Origin: Chryseobacterium pennipullorum
Lineage (GTDB): Bacteria; Bacteroidota; Bacteroidia; Flavobacteriales; Weeksellaceae
NCBI RefSeq assembly: GCF_003384725.1
Contig: NZ_QNVV01000001.1
Location: forward strand, 434,001 to 498,000
DNA length: 64,000 bases
Direction of reading: 5' to 3'
The position numbers and the translations under genes are program-made. Below, one piece after another: positions 34,763 through 45,085 of this stretch (position 1 is its first letter; every line of letters starts with the position of its first letter). The notes under the pieces are model-generated. The model worked only from the letters and a program-made list of their open reading frames with translations, had not been told where the DNA came from and searched no databases.

Positions 34763-37700
34763 TCATTCCAAAATGTGAACACCTGTTCCTTTTGTATGGG
34801 CATTCATCTGTGGAGCATAATAGTTCTGCATCGTCGTAATCCCATTGGAGAATTTTCCGGATGCATTGGCCACAACATCATATTCAAATACATATTTTCC
34901 TTTCGGCATGTACTGGATATAGAAATTGGTAGAAGCATCTTTTGAAGACTGATAATAGCCTAAATTATTTTTCCACTGGTATCCGGAAAGGGCATCCAAA
35001 GGCTCAAATCCTGCAGCACGCATATCTTTAATATGAATAAATTCCATAGCTCTGTCGGTATTCAGGATCATCCTTACCGTTACTTTATCCCCAACCTTCA
35101 AGGGTGTTTCAGCTGATATTTTCTGAAGCTCCTCACCATTTACTGTTTTTACTTTTTTATACAATTCCTTCGTTACTGAAATATAGTTTTCAGATGATTT
35201 TATTTTATCCAGATCTTCATAGTACTGCCAGAACAAACCTCCCTGAACGATTCCGGGACCAGGTTTTGTGACGGTAACGGTCCCCAGGTTTTTATCTACC
35301 ACATCCGTTTTCACCGTTGATTTTACGTAGCCTGTAGCCTGGGTCTGAGGTACGAGTTCTTTTCCTCCCCATACAATGGTAGCTTTATCACTTTCAGCGC
35401 CTGTCCATGATTTCCCTGAATTCAACAGGGTAAAGATCACTTCGGCAGTACCTCTGGAACTTCCCCATGAGTTGACCTCCTTCTGTGTCACGAGCCAGAT
35501 CTTCATTTCTTCAATAAAGGAAGGATCATTCGGTCTCAAGGCATTGAAAGCTTCGAGTGCTCCCGCATGATTCACTACTTTTGAACTGAACCAGCCCCAG
35601 TCGTTCAGATTCTGCTTCCAGTAGACTCCCTGAGTTTTAGTATCTGTAGAAGTTTCTTTCAGATAGGTCATCAGTTTGTTGGAAACCTCTTTCAGACCGT
35701 AGTCACTCATCAGCATCGCTGCACGATGAAGTCCGAAGAAGGTGAAGTCAGTAATTTTTGCTGTTTTTGCTTTCTGTTTTACCAAGGTCTTCAAAGTGGC
35801 CCCTTTCCCTTTTAAGGGATATTGCTTTTCCCAATAATTTCGGGTATCCAGATAGTCAATCGCCCAGTTGCTCCAGATATTCTGATTTTTCATATCAGTA
35901 TATTTACCGATTTCATTGTCTACATACCGGATAAGCCCGGCTACAAGCTCTTTCTGTTCAGAATTCTGATAATCTTCTACATGGTCTTTTAACCATGCAT
36001 TTATTTTTCCCAAGTTTTTAAGGATGTACAATGAAGTTCCGTATGAGCTCGGATATCCTGCGTACCATGAGAACCCTCCGTCAGGATTCTGTAATTTCCT
36101 AAGCTCGTCCCAATCCTGGCTGATCGAATTTCTCATGGTATTCGCATCAAAAAGCAAGGCGAGCTTCTGCATCTGTTCAGCTTCATTCTTACTTTCCAGA
36201 ACCCATGGTGTTTCTTCCAGAAGAAGTTGTTTAAGCTCCTGGTTTTTCTCAAGATTAGAGTTCAGCAGTCCTTTATTTTGATATTCTTCGAAAACGGTTT
36301 TCATTTTTGGATTGGCCTTGAAAACTTCCGCAGCCAGCACATCAGCAAACCATTTATTGAAGATCACATCTGCCGAATTGTTCTGATCATTTTTCAGACT
36401 TGGCAGGGCAAACATAATTTCCCATATCGGATTCGTCGTCAGCTCCAGGGTATTGGAAACATTGGATGCTGTGGTTGAGGTATTATTTTTAAGGTTATCA
36501 AGAACAAAGGTCTTGGTTTCCCCTTCTTTTACGAAAACAGGAACCGCATCGGTCACCAGCATTCTGTTGGGTAAAACTGCCACAGCCTGTTGTTCTCCAT
36601 CTGAGTACGCACCTGCTTTTGCCACAACCTTCAGAATGATGGAAGAAACAGTATTGGGAACTTTTAATTTCCACGTTAAGGCTCCGTTTCCATTTTCATT
36701 TAAACTGAAGTTCTGCGCTGCAGACGTCAGTCCGAACTGGGATGAAATATTTTCATTGGTAAAGGCATCCAGGATCTGCAATTCTGCGGAACCGTTCAGT
36801 TTTTTATCCGTAAGGTTGGATAGTTTGGACTGCAAGTTCAGTTCATCTCCTTCTCTTAAAAATCTTGGATAATTAGGTGTTACAGAAAATTCTTTTTGAG
36901 TCACAACCTGTTTTTCCAGCGTTGCTGCTCTGGCATCTTTGGTATGAGCAAGGAACATCAGTTTCCATTTCGTTAAAGCTTCCGGAGAGGTAAATTCAAA
37001 ACTTACATTTCCTTCAGCGTCGGTTTTCAGATCAGGGTAAAAGAATGCTGTTTCATTAAGATTCTGACGTACCGGAACTTTTTCCAGAGATTCTTCTTTT
37101 TTTGCAGCTCCCGCCGACTGGTCATAAGCAGCAGCTTCTCCCTCTACACTGTCCACACCAGATTCTGTTTCAAGCCTTCTTGACATTCTTACCGAAGCTT
37201 TAGCCATTGGAGCAGGCGGAGATGCATAGCCCCTTATCGCCACTTCCTGATTAACCATACCGCTGTTTATCGATCTATCATAGAAAAGCTGCTGATCAAA
37301 CCAGTTAAACTGTGGCACTTCTACATATTGTCCAGTAAAATATTTCAGCCTTTTCTGGTATCTTTTCTGAAGCAGATACTCGCGGATGTCATAAGATACG
37401 CTGACTTTGAATGGCACATAAAGTCTGTCCCAACTGTATTGGTTGGCAGCAAACTGATCGAGAGACATATCGTACATATTGGCCAGAACTTCGGCATTTA
37501 TTTTTTCTTTGTCATTTCCAGTCACTTTCACCGTCCATTTTTCTTTTGAATTCGGTTCCAGTTTATCTCTGAATGTTACGGTTTCAATTTTCAGCGGTTT
37601 TTCCGAATCTTTGATCTTCAGGATAACCGTCTGGGTATTCACATCGTTGTAAGCAACCAGCTGGAACTGAAGATTGAGATCTGATACATTTTTATCTTTT

Positions 37701-40642
37701 GGAATATCTGCTGTGTATTCCAGCATCCCTTTTTTAAGCTGATGGGTTTCGGAGATCGTTTTGCCCGTTCCATCCTGAACGAATACATTCACCAATGCAT
37801 CAGGCACTGCGGAATACACATACACCTTCGCTTTGCTTCCTCTTGAAAATTCTTCTTTAGGCGCAATCACTGTCAGGAAGCTTTTCTGAGCCGGCTTAAG
37901 GGCATTTTTATCCCAAACGCTAAAATACTGAACAGACTTTATGGTGTCTTTCCCTTCAATATTAAACAATTCCAATTCATAATCTCCAGCATCCAGTTTA
38001 CCAAGGTCAAGATGGGTACTGTCTCCGGCTGCCTGTTGTCTTTCCACAACCACTTTTTCTGTTTTCCAGTTTTTGACCTCATCGTTTTTATCAAAAAGAT
38101 CATGTGGAAATTTGCTCACGAACTCCTCTTTCGAATATTTAGGAAGATCCTGAATCTCTGATCTGAAGTTACTTCTGAAAACCCTTTCCGGCGTTACCAG
38201 TTTTGCCAGTTTTACCTGATAGGATTTTTTAAGTTTTTGCTCATTATAATTTTTCGTTTCAACATTCAGTTTCACAGTTTCACTGCTGAAAGCATCTTTA
38301 ATATCATCAGCCTGAATATAGTGGGACACCGAGGCTACTTTCAGCTGCGTATTGGCAGATTGTGTTTCACCATTGATATCGGTCACTGACGCGTTGATCT
38401 CATAATTATCTATTTGTATCCCTTCCAGCTTTTCATCTTTTTTCAGGTCGAGAAGGATCACAAATTCTCCTTTTTCATTGGTTTTAGCTTCGCCAAGGAT
38501 TGAATTTTCGTTATCATTATCCTGTGGATACCATCCAAAATACCTCCATCTGATATTATGCTTTTTTATTTCGTAGTTTACCGTAGTATTGCTTAGTGCT
38601 ACTCCGGAGAACATCATGGCTTTTCCTTTAAGCTCGATGGTCTGGCCATACTTATATTCATCTTTTACAGGATCAAAGGTAACCTCGAATTTGGGTCTTT
38701 TGTATTCTTCTACGCTGAAGTTTTTGTACCCCTGCGAATCCCCGTCTGTCGTCAGGTTGAAAACACCGTTTAGTTTTCCTTTAGGCAATGTAAAACTACC
38801 GTGGAAAGACCCGAATTCATTGGTGGTAAAACTTTGTGAAGCTACTTCCTGATTGTTGGCATCCAGTAACGTTATTTTTTGTTTTAATCCCGAAAGTACG
38901 GATTCCACTTCTGCATTCAGACGGGTATTGATAACCTTAAAATAGACGATCTGCCCGGGACGATAAATCCCTCTGTCTGTAAAAATCTGTGCCTTGGTAC
39001 GGGCTTCTTTATTGGGGTTATAGTTTTCAGCACGGCCATTGTTTCCATAGACCTGCATGATCTGGAAGTCATTCGTTTTAGGCTGGTGAATCAAAAAGGT
39101 TCTGTAGTATTGTTTATTGGCACCGGACGGAAGCTTAAAGGTTCCTTTTTCGCTGGTCTTGCCCTCAGTTTTAGTCATGCTTTTATTAGAAACAAATTCA
39201 TAAAAACTAAGATTTTCACCGGCTGCCGGTTTTCCATTTTCACTGCTTACCAGTTTCAGCTCATCAGAGAGCGAGCTGTTGTAAATTCTGGTCTGGTAGA
39301 TGATTCTGTTTCCGGATACCAGAAAGTAGAAAGTCTGTTCAGGAGGGTTTACGGTGGCCTCCGCCCCTGCTACAACATACTGTACCACATAGATTCCTGA
39401 CGGAAGGGGTTTGATTTCCAGGGAGGTTTTATGCATCTGATAGTCTTTAGGATCAGGAAGCTGAAAGGTTTCCGTCCTTACCAGCTTCTTTTTTACCTTT
39501 GCAAAGGTATTTCCATAGGAAGACTGCATGAATTGAACAAAGGAAGTGAAATCTTCTTTTACTTCATAAATATTCAGCGAAAACTCTGCCGCGTTTTTAG
39601 ATTCTGCGACAAAATGTATAGGCCGATCAGGCTGCGTCTGTTTCTCATACTTAATGGTCAATGACGGATTCGTGATCTGATTTTCCTTATTTTTAATATT
39701 CCCTATAAATACAGACTTCGGGTATTTGTTTTTTGCCTGTTCTGCAACAGCAAGGGCTTCTTTATCTTTCTTTTTACTCACCAGCTCACTCATGATATCC
39801 TCCATGATGACTACTTTATAATCACCTTCGACATCAGATTTCAGAAGATTCTGGAGTTGCCCGAGCTTATCTTTACATGCATTGAAGTTGCAGTTTTCCA
39901 CCAATTTTTCTTTCATGAAATACAGCTTCGGGTTTCCGGTGTTCTGAGCAATCAGTTCATCAATGATGGTATTGATCTGACTGCGGTTTTCGGTAAGCTC
40001 ATTTTTGGTAAACAGTCCGTTATCAGATAAAAAACTTACTTTTTTGATCGAATACCAGTCCAAAAGGGATGGAAAATAACTGATTTCTTTAATCTCTGAA
40101 AACAAATCTGCATATCTGTCCAGAGGGATTTTCTTCATTTCCTGCTTCTGCTTATCAAGTTCCTGATAATTTTTAGTAATATAGTTTTTAAAATCAAGCT
40201 TACTCCAGGTCTCTATCTGTGAAACATCCTGAGAATTGATATTGGTTCTTCCGTTCACCTGCCATGAATTCTGGCTGTAATAATCCATGATGAAACCATT
40301 CAGTAAAACCTTAAATACCAATTGATCTTCACCCTTCAGTTTTCCTTCTGTTTCCTGAAGTTTTCTGAAGAATTTTGAAGCGGCATCGTTCTGATCGTCA
40401 TCAACGGTTTGATTCACAATACTGAATTCCGCTTTCAGAGACCGGATCAGCTGAAGTGCATTATTTTCTTTCATGGCGTGATTTTGTAGTTCCAAAATAA
40501 TGGGAAGATTAGTTTTATAAGCTCCTTTACTGCTATTTTCCTTAATCTTTTTCCATTGGTCGTCATAATATTTTTGTGCGAAGACCTTTGAAAAGCTCAG
40601 CATTACAAGCAAAAGCACAAATAACTTGGAAAATCTTTTCAT
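34763..40642 (-). CDS. Alpha-2-macroglobulin family protein without thioester
   Basis: 1959 residues with a signal peptide ending VFAQ (not a lipoprotein). Many macroglobulin-like beta domains follow, with the MG2-type signature TDRGIYRPGQIVYFK at about 552-566 and the bait/link region rich in Ala/Gly/Glu (RMSRRLETESGVDSVEG). The typical AEGNVSFEFTSPEALTKWKL precedes the thioester domain. Where bacterial relatives have G-C-x-E-Q, this one reads NNSAD near residues 1418-1422 (bases about 36366-36380), so no thioester can form. The C-terminal receptor-type domain has KYVFEYDVVANASGKFSNGI. It should trap proteases sterically in the periplasm. Confidence 0.93.
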   Translation of the reverse strand: MKRFSKLFVLLLVMLSFSKVFAQKYYDDQWKKIKENSSKGAYKTNLPIILELQNHAMKENNALQLIRSLKAEFSIVNQTVDDDQNDAASKFFRKLQETEGKLKGEDQLVFKVLLNGFIMDYYSQNSWQVNGRTNINSQDVSQIETWSKLDFKNYITKNYQELDKQKQEMKKIPLDRYADLFSEIKEISYFPSLLDWYSIKKVSFLSDNGLFTKNELTENRSQINTIIDELIAQNTGNPKLYFMKEKLVENCNFNACKDKLGQLQNLLKSDVEGDYKVVIMEDIMSELVSKKKDKEALAVAEQAKNKYPKSVFIGNIKNKENQITNPSLTIKYEKQTQPDRPIHFVAESKNAAEFSLNIYEVKEDFTSFVQFMQSSYGNTFAKVKKKLVRTETFQLPDPKDYQMHKTSLEIKPLPSGIYVVQYVVAGAEATVNPPEQTFYFLVSGNRIIYQTRIYNSSLSDELKLVSSENGKPAAGENLSFYEFVSNKSMTKTEGKTSEKGTFKLPSGANKQYYRTFLIHQPKTNDFQIMQVYGNNGRAENYNPNKEARTKAQIFTDRGIYRPGQIVYFKVINTRLNAEVESVLSGLKQKITLLDANNQEVASQSFTTNEFGSFHGSFTLPKGKLNGVFNLTTDGDSQGYKNFSVEEYKRPKFEVTFDPVKDEYKYGQTIELKGKAMMFSGVALSNTTVNYEIKKHNIRWRYFGWYPQDNDNENSILGEAKTNEKGEFVILLDLKKDEKLEGIQIDNYEINASVTDINGETQSANTQLKVASVSHYIQADDIKDAFSSETVKLNVETKNYNEQKLKKSYQVKLAKLVTPERVFRSNFRSEIQDLPKYSKEEFVSKFPHDLFDKNDEVKNWKTEKVVVERQQAAGDSTHLDLGKLDAGDYELELFNIEGKDTIKSVQYFSVWDKNALKPAQKSFLTVIAPKEEFSRGSKAKVYVYSAVPDALVNVFVQDGTGKTISETHQLKKGMLEYTADIPKDKNVSDLNLQFQLVAYNDVNTQTVILKIKDSEKPLKIETVTFRDKLEPNSKEKWTVKVTGNDKEKINAEVLANMYDMSLDQFAANQYSWDRLYVPFKVSVSYDIREYLLQKRYQKRLKYFTGQYVEVPQFNWFDQQLFYDRSINSGMVNQEVAIRGYASPPAPMAKASVRMSRRLETESGVDSVEGEAAAYDQSAGAAKKEESLEKVPVRQNLNETAFFYPDLKTDAEGNVSFEFTSPEALTKWKLMFLAHTKDARAATLEKQVVTQKEFSVTPNYPRFLREGDELNLQSKLSNLTDKKLNGSAELQILDAFTNENISSQFGLTSAAQNFSLNENGNGALTWKLKVPNTVSSIILKVVAKAGAYSDGEQQAVAVLPNRMLVTDAVPVFVKEGETKTFVLDNLKNNTSTTASNVSNTLELTTNPIWEIMFALPSLKNDQNNSADVIFNKWFADVLAAEVFKANPKMKTVFEEYQNKGLLNSNLEKNQELKQLLLEETPWVLESKNEAEQMQKLALLFDANTMRNSISQDWDELRKLQNPDGGFSWYAGYPSSYGTSLYILKNLGKINAWLKDHVEDYQNSEQKELVAGLIRYVDNEIGKYTDMKNQNIWSNWAIDYLDTRNYWEKQYPLKGKGATLKTLVKQKAKTAKITDFTFFGLHRAAMLMSDYGLKEVSNKLMTYLKETSTDTKTQGVYWKQNLNDWGWFSSKVVNHAGALEAFNALRPNDPSFIEEMKIWLVTQKEVNSWGSSRGTAEVIFTLLNSGKSWTGAESDKATIVWGGKELVPQTQATGYVKSTVKTDVVDKNLGTVTVTKPGPGIVQGGLFWQYYEDLDKIKSSENYISVTKELYKKVKTVNGEELQKISAETPLKVGDKVTVRMILNTDRAMEFIHIKDMRAAGFEPLDALSGYQWKNNLGYYQSSKDASTNFYIQYMPKGKYVFEYDVVANASGKFSNGITTMQNYYAPQMNAHTKGTGVHILE

Positions 40643-40660
40643 ATATATTAATTTTGATAA

Positions 40661-41416
40661 ATGAACATTTTAAAAATACTGAAAAAATATGGTATAGACA
40701 GTCAGGTCTATGTCTCTTTAATGGGAACTCTTTTTGCAGTATTTTTTATGAAGGAGCAAAACACATTCCGTTTCCCTACCATACTCCTTATTTTCATCAC
40801 TTATTTCAGTGGTTATCTTTATACTAAGTACCAGTATACCAAACATTTTTTCAAAATACTGGTGTTAAATGCGGTCGCCGGAATCATCTGTGCCTTGCTC
40901 ATTATTTACAATCACAATGAAGTACGGCTTTTGAAATGGTTTATTATCGTAGTGCTGGGATTGCTGTACAACAGCTTTTTTCTTGATGTATACATTCGGA
41001 AAATCCCTTTGCTGAAGGTTTTCTACGTAGGTCTGGTATGGGCATTGGTCAATTGCTGGCTGACACTGCCGGAGTTCAGTATTCCTATTTTTCTGATCAG
41101 CTTTTTCTTTATCACCGCGCTCGTGCTTCCCTTCGATATCAGAGATATGAAAAGTGATACCGTAAAAACATTTCCGATGCTGATCGGAGTACAGAATACA
41201 AAGAACATTGCCTACATCCTCGTTTTTATCAGCAGTATGATTGGCATTTTTTATCTGGATCAGCCGTATGCCATATCTTTTTTTCTGACCAGTATTGTTA
41301 CTTATATTTTCATTTATTTTGCTGAAAATAAAAGAGATGACGCCTATTTTTCGTTCGGGGTGGAAACCTGCTCAGCACTTCCTTTTTTATTTTTACTAAT
41401 AATGGAGTATTTTTGA
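40661..41416 (+). CDS. UbiA-like membrane protein
   Basis: 251 residues, about eight hydrophobic helices. The second UbiA aspartate motif is visible as LPFDIRDMKSDTVKTFPMLI (about 157-176), and the helix pattern fits. The first motif (NDxxDxxxD) is not recognisable near the N-terminus. It may be a diverged prenyltransferase or an inactive relative. The start lies 18 bases from the divergent macroglobulin start, so promoters must overlap; it ends 3 bases before recF and is likely co-transcribed with it. Confidence 0.7.
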   Translation: MNILKILKKYGIDSQVYVSLMGTLFAVFFMKEQNTFRFPTILLIFITYFSGYLYTKYQYTKHFFKILVLNAVAGIICALLIIYNHNEVRLLKWFIIVVLGLLYNSFFLDVYIRKIPLLKVFYVGLVWALVNCWLTLPEFSIPIFLISFFFITALVLPFDIRDMKSDTVKTFPMLIGVQNTKNIAYILVFISSMIGIFYLDQPYAISFFLTSIVTYIFIYFAENKRDDAYFSFGVETCSALPFLFLLIMEYF

Positions 41417-41419
41417 CGA

Positions 41420-42499
41420 ATGATTATCAAGAAGCTTTCCCTTTACAATTTCAAAAACCATTCTGAGAAGAAGTTTGAATTTTCGCCTCAGATCAACTGT
41501 TTCGTAGGCAATAACGGTGTAGGAAAAACCAATATTCTGGATGCCCTCCATTATTTATCGGTAGGAAAAAGCTTTTTGGGAAACACAGATTCCAACAATA
41601 TCAAAAGAGAAGAAGACTTCTTCACGATTGATGCTGAAATCCAGAATGAAGACAGCGAAGATATCATCAGAATTTCCCAGCCTAAGGAGGCCAAAAAGGT
41701 GATCAAAAAAAATGATAAAAGCTATGAACGGCTGGCAGACCATATCGGTTATCTTCCAAGCGTCATGATTTCGCCATATGACTCTAACCTGATTTCAGAC
41801 TCCGGAGAAAGCAGACGAAGATTTCTGGATGCCATGATTTCCCAGACCGACACCGAATATCTTTTTGACCTGATTCAGTATCAGAAAACCATTCAACAAC
41901 GAAATGCGTTATTGAAATACTTCGCTAAAAACAGAACCTGGGACAAAGATTCGCTTGAAATCTATGATGATCCGATGACAAAGTTCGGAACAAAAATATT
42001 TAATAAAAGAAAAGAGTTTGTAGAGCAGCTGAACCCTATTGTTCAGAATTTCTATCAGATTATTTCCGGTGGCAAGGAAGCAGTTTCTGTTCTCTACGAA
42101 TCTCATCTGCTGGAACAAACTTTTGAGGAGCTTCTCAAAGAAAGTCTGGAAAGAGACCGTATGCTTACCTATACTTCGAAAGGAATCCACAAAGATGATC
42201 TTCTTTTTGAGATGGATCGGGTCCTGATCAAAAAAACAGGATCACAGGGACAGCAGAAATCTTTTCTGATCTCACTCAAACTGGCGCAGATGAGTCTTGT
42301 AAAAGAGCTTACCAACAAAACCCCTATCCTACTGCTGGATGATATTTTTGACAAGCTGGATGACATCCGGGTATCTCAGCTGATTGAACTGGTGAACAGG
42401 GAAAACTTCGGCCAGATTTTCATTACAGATACCCACAGGGAACGAACGGAAAGTGTGGTAAAAAAAATTAATGAGGAAAGTATTATTTTTGAAATTTAA
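41420..42499 (+). CDS. recF: RecF, DNA gap-repair ATPase
   Basis: 359 residues. Walker A GNNGVGKT (30-37), signature QGQQKSF (about 274-280), Walker B ILLLDDIFDKLD (about 304-315), and a D-loop-like region with TDTHRERTESV. This SMC-like ATPase loads RecA at single-strand gaps with RecO and RecR. It is not beside dnaA/dnaN here, as it often is in other phyla. The DUF721 gene downstream is a common Bacteroidota partner. Confidence 0.96.
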   Translation: MIIKKLSLYNFKNHSEKKFEFSPQINCFVGNNGVGKTNILDALHYLSVGKSFLGNTDSNNIKREEDFFTIDAEIQNEDSEDIIRISQPKEAKKVIKKNDKSYERLADHIGYLPSVMISPYDSNLISDSGESRRRFLDAMISQTDTEYLFDLIQYQKTIQQRNALLKYFAKNRTWDKDSLEIYDDPMTKFGTKIFNKRKEFVEQLNPIVQNFYQIISGGKEAVSVLYESHLLEQTFEELLKESLERDRMLTYTSKGIHKDDLLFEMDRVLIKKTGSQGQQKSFLISLKLAQMSLVKELTNKTPILLLDDIFDKLDDIRVSQLIELVNRENFGQIFITDTHRERTESVVKKINEESIIFEI

Positions 42500-42623
42500 A
42501 GCAGATTTGATAAGCAGGCTCCCTATCCGTGAATACGAACGACGGGATGAGTTAATAGATAATAGGATAATAGTAGATTAGCAGATATTTCAATTCGAAA
42601 CATATCTTTCACAACCTTTAGTC

Positions 42624-42920
42624 ATGAAGAAAAACAAGAAACGCGAATTTCAGTCCTCTGAACTGGTAAAATCTTTCGCCAGAATCTATGGTTTCGAAGA
42701 CAAACTTATCGCCTTTGACATCAAAGATTTTCTGGAAGAATACCTGGATGAAAGTCTTTTTAATGAGATCAGAAGTGTAAATATTGAAAATGGATGTGTG
42801 ATCATTACCATTGCTTCGCCGTTGCTGAAACATGATTTTAAAATGCGTAAGAGTTTCTATCTGAAAAAATTTCAGGATAAATTCGGTGAAGATCAGTTTC
42901 ATGATCTCCAGATCTTATAG
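42624..42920 (+). CDS. DUF721 / DciA-like protein
   Basis: 98 residues. KNKKREFQSSELVKSFARIY, FLEEYLDESLFNEIRSVNIE, NGCVIITIASPLLKHDFKMR and the final SFYLKKFQDKFGEDQFHDL fit the short DUF721 (KH-like) form. DciA proteins load the DnaB helicase in bacteria without DnaC, and the recF neighbourhood supports a DNA-replication role. Function in this lineage is inferred. Closed by the bidirectional terminator at 42986-43020. Confidence 0.85.
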   Translation: MKKNKKREFQSSELVKSFARIYGFEDKLIAFDIKDFLEEYLDESLFNEIRSVNIENGCVIITIASPLLKHDFKMRKSFYLKKFQDKFGEDQFHDLQIL

Positions 42921-42985
42921 GCACACATCATTACTAATACTGTTTGACAGACTTGGAAGCAAAGATCCAATCTGTTGGTAAAAAA

Positions 42986-43020
42986 CAATAAATGCTGTAT
43001 TCCTACAGCATTTATTGTTT
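42986..43020. terminator. Bidirectional terminator
   Basis: A perfect 14-base stem caataaatgctgta / tacagcatttattg around a 4-base loop, followed by TTTTTATTG on plus and by TTTTT on minus. It serves the convergent DUF721 and Gcr-like genes. Confidence 0.85.
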
Positions 43021-43038
43021 TTATTGTCTCAGCACAGA

Positions 43039-45072
43039 TTAATGCTGTTCTTCAGATTTGTTGGAAATGGTACTGCTCATCAGATCGTCTGCCTTTTTAT
43101 CCAATCCCGACCGTAGTGGGAAGAAGAATTTCAGCGGATGCTTCATAAAATATCTGAAAATTTCCTTATAGATTTCACTTACCTGGCCAAAATTCATTTT
43201 CCTTGATCTGAACGCAAGGAACATGGATAAACTGAAACTTACGAGAAAGTTAAAGAAACCTATTAAAAATACCGTGAAAAAGGACATCCAAAAAGTATAT
43301 GAATCTACAGAAAAGTCTTTCCCGTATAGCCCCAATGCAAAGTTTCCGGCAGCAAAGGTAATGTGTCTGATATCCAGATCCAGCCCAAAAAACAGCCCTA
43401 CCGGAGCGGTAGCACCCAGAAAAACTCCAAACCAGAAATTGGAAACGATACCCGGCCAGTTTTTAGCATAATATTTTGACAGTCCTTTTGCGAATTTCTT
43501 TCCAAAGAAGCTTCTGATTGATAAGTTTTTAGCGATTCGTTCCGGGATCTGATAAAATACAGAGTTGTTACCAATATTTCCGGAGATAATTCCTGAAATA
43601 AAAAGATAGAATCCGGCAATACTGGCATGCAGAACTGCTTTGGACTTAAAGGGATCAAGATCCTTCAGCAGCTTATCCGACCGGTCTACGGCAAGGTTTT
43701 GTGAGAAAAATACATCAAGACCGTATATAATGGCAAGCGCCACCGGAAAAGCCAGCAATACATTCCCTACGAAAGCAATAAACTGGCTTCGGAATAATTT
43801 GGAGACAAGATGGGCAAATTCAGTATTATTTCTTTTATTGTTTCCTTCTTCGGATAATACCTTGGTCATCGTCGCAGCAGTCATAGCCGGCTGTTTTGTT
43901 GCCAGTGTGAAACCCATCAGGTAGATCATGATGAATCCCATCGCGTAGTTCATAGAATACAGGAAGGCATGGGAAAAATCACTTCCCGGGATATATCCGT
44001 AAAGCATTTTCAGCACACAGAGCGCTCCAACAATGATTCCACCCCCACTGGCTTTGTAGAACATGGTCATATATTCTTTCCGGGTCGAGGTAATATAGTG
44101 GGTTCCTGCTTCTGCAGTATGATTGGTAATAAGGTGGGAAATCAGCCTGGTACTGTCGTTGATCAGGTCTGCAATATTATTTTTATGAGATTTATAACTC
44201 AGTATATTGAATACCAACTGCTTAGACTTAATAAGAACATCTTCTTCGCTATCGATTACTAAGAGTTGCACGATTTCGTAGATCCGTTCAGTCTGCTGGC
44301 GGATTTTCAGAAGCGATTGATTGATCTTTCCGGAAATACCATATTTCGCAGAGTTTTTAAAGGCGATATTGACAAACTCCTGGCATTGTTCAGCATAGAT
44401 TTTAATCTGCTTATACCGGCTATCTTTAGAATGAAGCTGCAGCTCAGGGTCCTTTACCACATCTTCAGCCAATGTTTCCAATTCATTCTGCAAGGCCAGA
44501 AACGGGTTGTCCAGGTTTCTGTATTGGGGGGCCATTCTTACCACCTCTACTTCCATCGCCATTCCGGTAACCCTCCATGAAAGAATATTCATGGAGAAGA
44601 TCAATTCTTTCTTCACATTGGGTTTGATGATAAAGTCCGACGCTCCCAAAATGGTTAAGAATTCATTAATCTCATTTTCAGGAAGGTTATGCAGGTATTT
44701 CAGGTCCTTTTTAGGTCTGAGGCTGACATTATCAATCATGTACCACACCGTTTTTTCATTTTCCACGGGTGGCAGGACTTTATTCAGAATCCTTTTTTTA
44801 AGCTCCGGAAAGAAGGCATTTTCGGAAAGAATGTTGGCTTCGGTCAGAGACAGGTTGAAGGGTCTTCCTTTAAAAATATTATGAATGTAATGTTTAAAGT
44901 TTTCAGCAAAATTCGGATTGCTTCTGAGAACATTGAGCACATCAGTAAAGTCTGCCGTTTTTACGCTCTCTAAAAACTCTGCAAAGGGTTCTAAAGAAAG
45001 GGTTTCGTTCTTAAAAGAAAAGTACCTTTTAAGAACCGACTCAAAATTTGTGCTGGAATTAAAGAATTTCAT
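43039..45072 (-). CDS. Gcr-type 'site-specific recombinase' membrane protein
   Basis: 677 residues. The N-terminal half is helical and soluble (TADFTDVLNVLRSNPNFAEN, SWRVTGMAMEVEVVRM); the C-terminal half has about seven membrane segments (FMIIYLMGFTLATKQPAMTA, AGFYLFISGIISGNIGNNSV, FWMSFFTVFLIGFFNFLVSF). TRKEYMTMFYKASGGGIIVG and AFRSRKMNFGQVSEIYKEI are family landmarks of PF10136, named for Neisseria Gcr. The 'recombinase' name is historical and a membrane function is more likely. It sits 13 bases after mtgA and may be co-transcribed with it. Confidence 0.85.
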   Translation of the reverse strand: MKFFNSSTNFESVLKRYFSFKNETLSLEPFAEFLESVKTADFTDVLNVLRSNPNFAENFKHYIHNIFKGRPFNLSLTEANILSENAFFPELKKRILNKVLPPVENEKTVWYMIDNVSLRPKKDLKYLHNLPENEINEFLTILGASDFIIKPNVKKELIFSMNILSWRVTGMAMEVEVVRMAPQYRNLDNPFLALQNELETLAEDVVKDPELQLHSKDSRYKQIKIYAEQCQEFVNIAFKNSAKYGISGKINQSLLKIRQQTERIYEIVQLLVIDSEEDVLIKSKQLVFNILSYKSHKNNIADLINDSTRLISHLITNHTAEAGTHYITSTRKEYMTMFYKASGGGIIVGALCVLKMLYGYIPGSDFSHAFLYSMNYAMGFIMIYLMGFTLATKQPAMTAATMTKVLSEEGNNKRNNTEFAHLVSKLFRSQFIAFVGNVLLAFPVALAIIYGLDVFFSQNLAVDRSDKLLKDLDPFKSKAVLHASIAGFYLFISGIISGNIGNNSVFYQIPERIAKNLSIRSFFGKKFAKGLSKYYAKNWPGIVSNFWFGVFLGATAPVGLFFGLDLDIRHITFAAGNFALGLYGKDFSVDSYTFWMSFFTVFLIGFFNFLVSFSLSMFLAFRSRKMNFGQVSEIYKEIFRYFMKHPLKFFFPLRSGLDKKADDLMSSTISNKSEEQH

Positions 45073-45085
45073 TAGGACAAAGATA

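Noticed and set aside
36453..36872. 139-codon plus ORF
   Set aside because: Antisense shadow of the macroglobulin gene.
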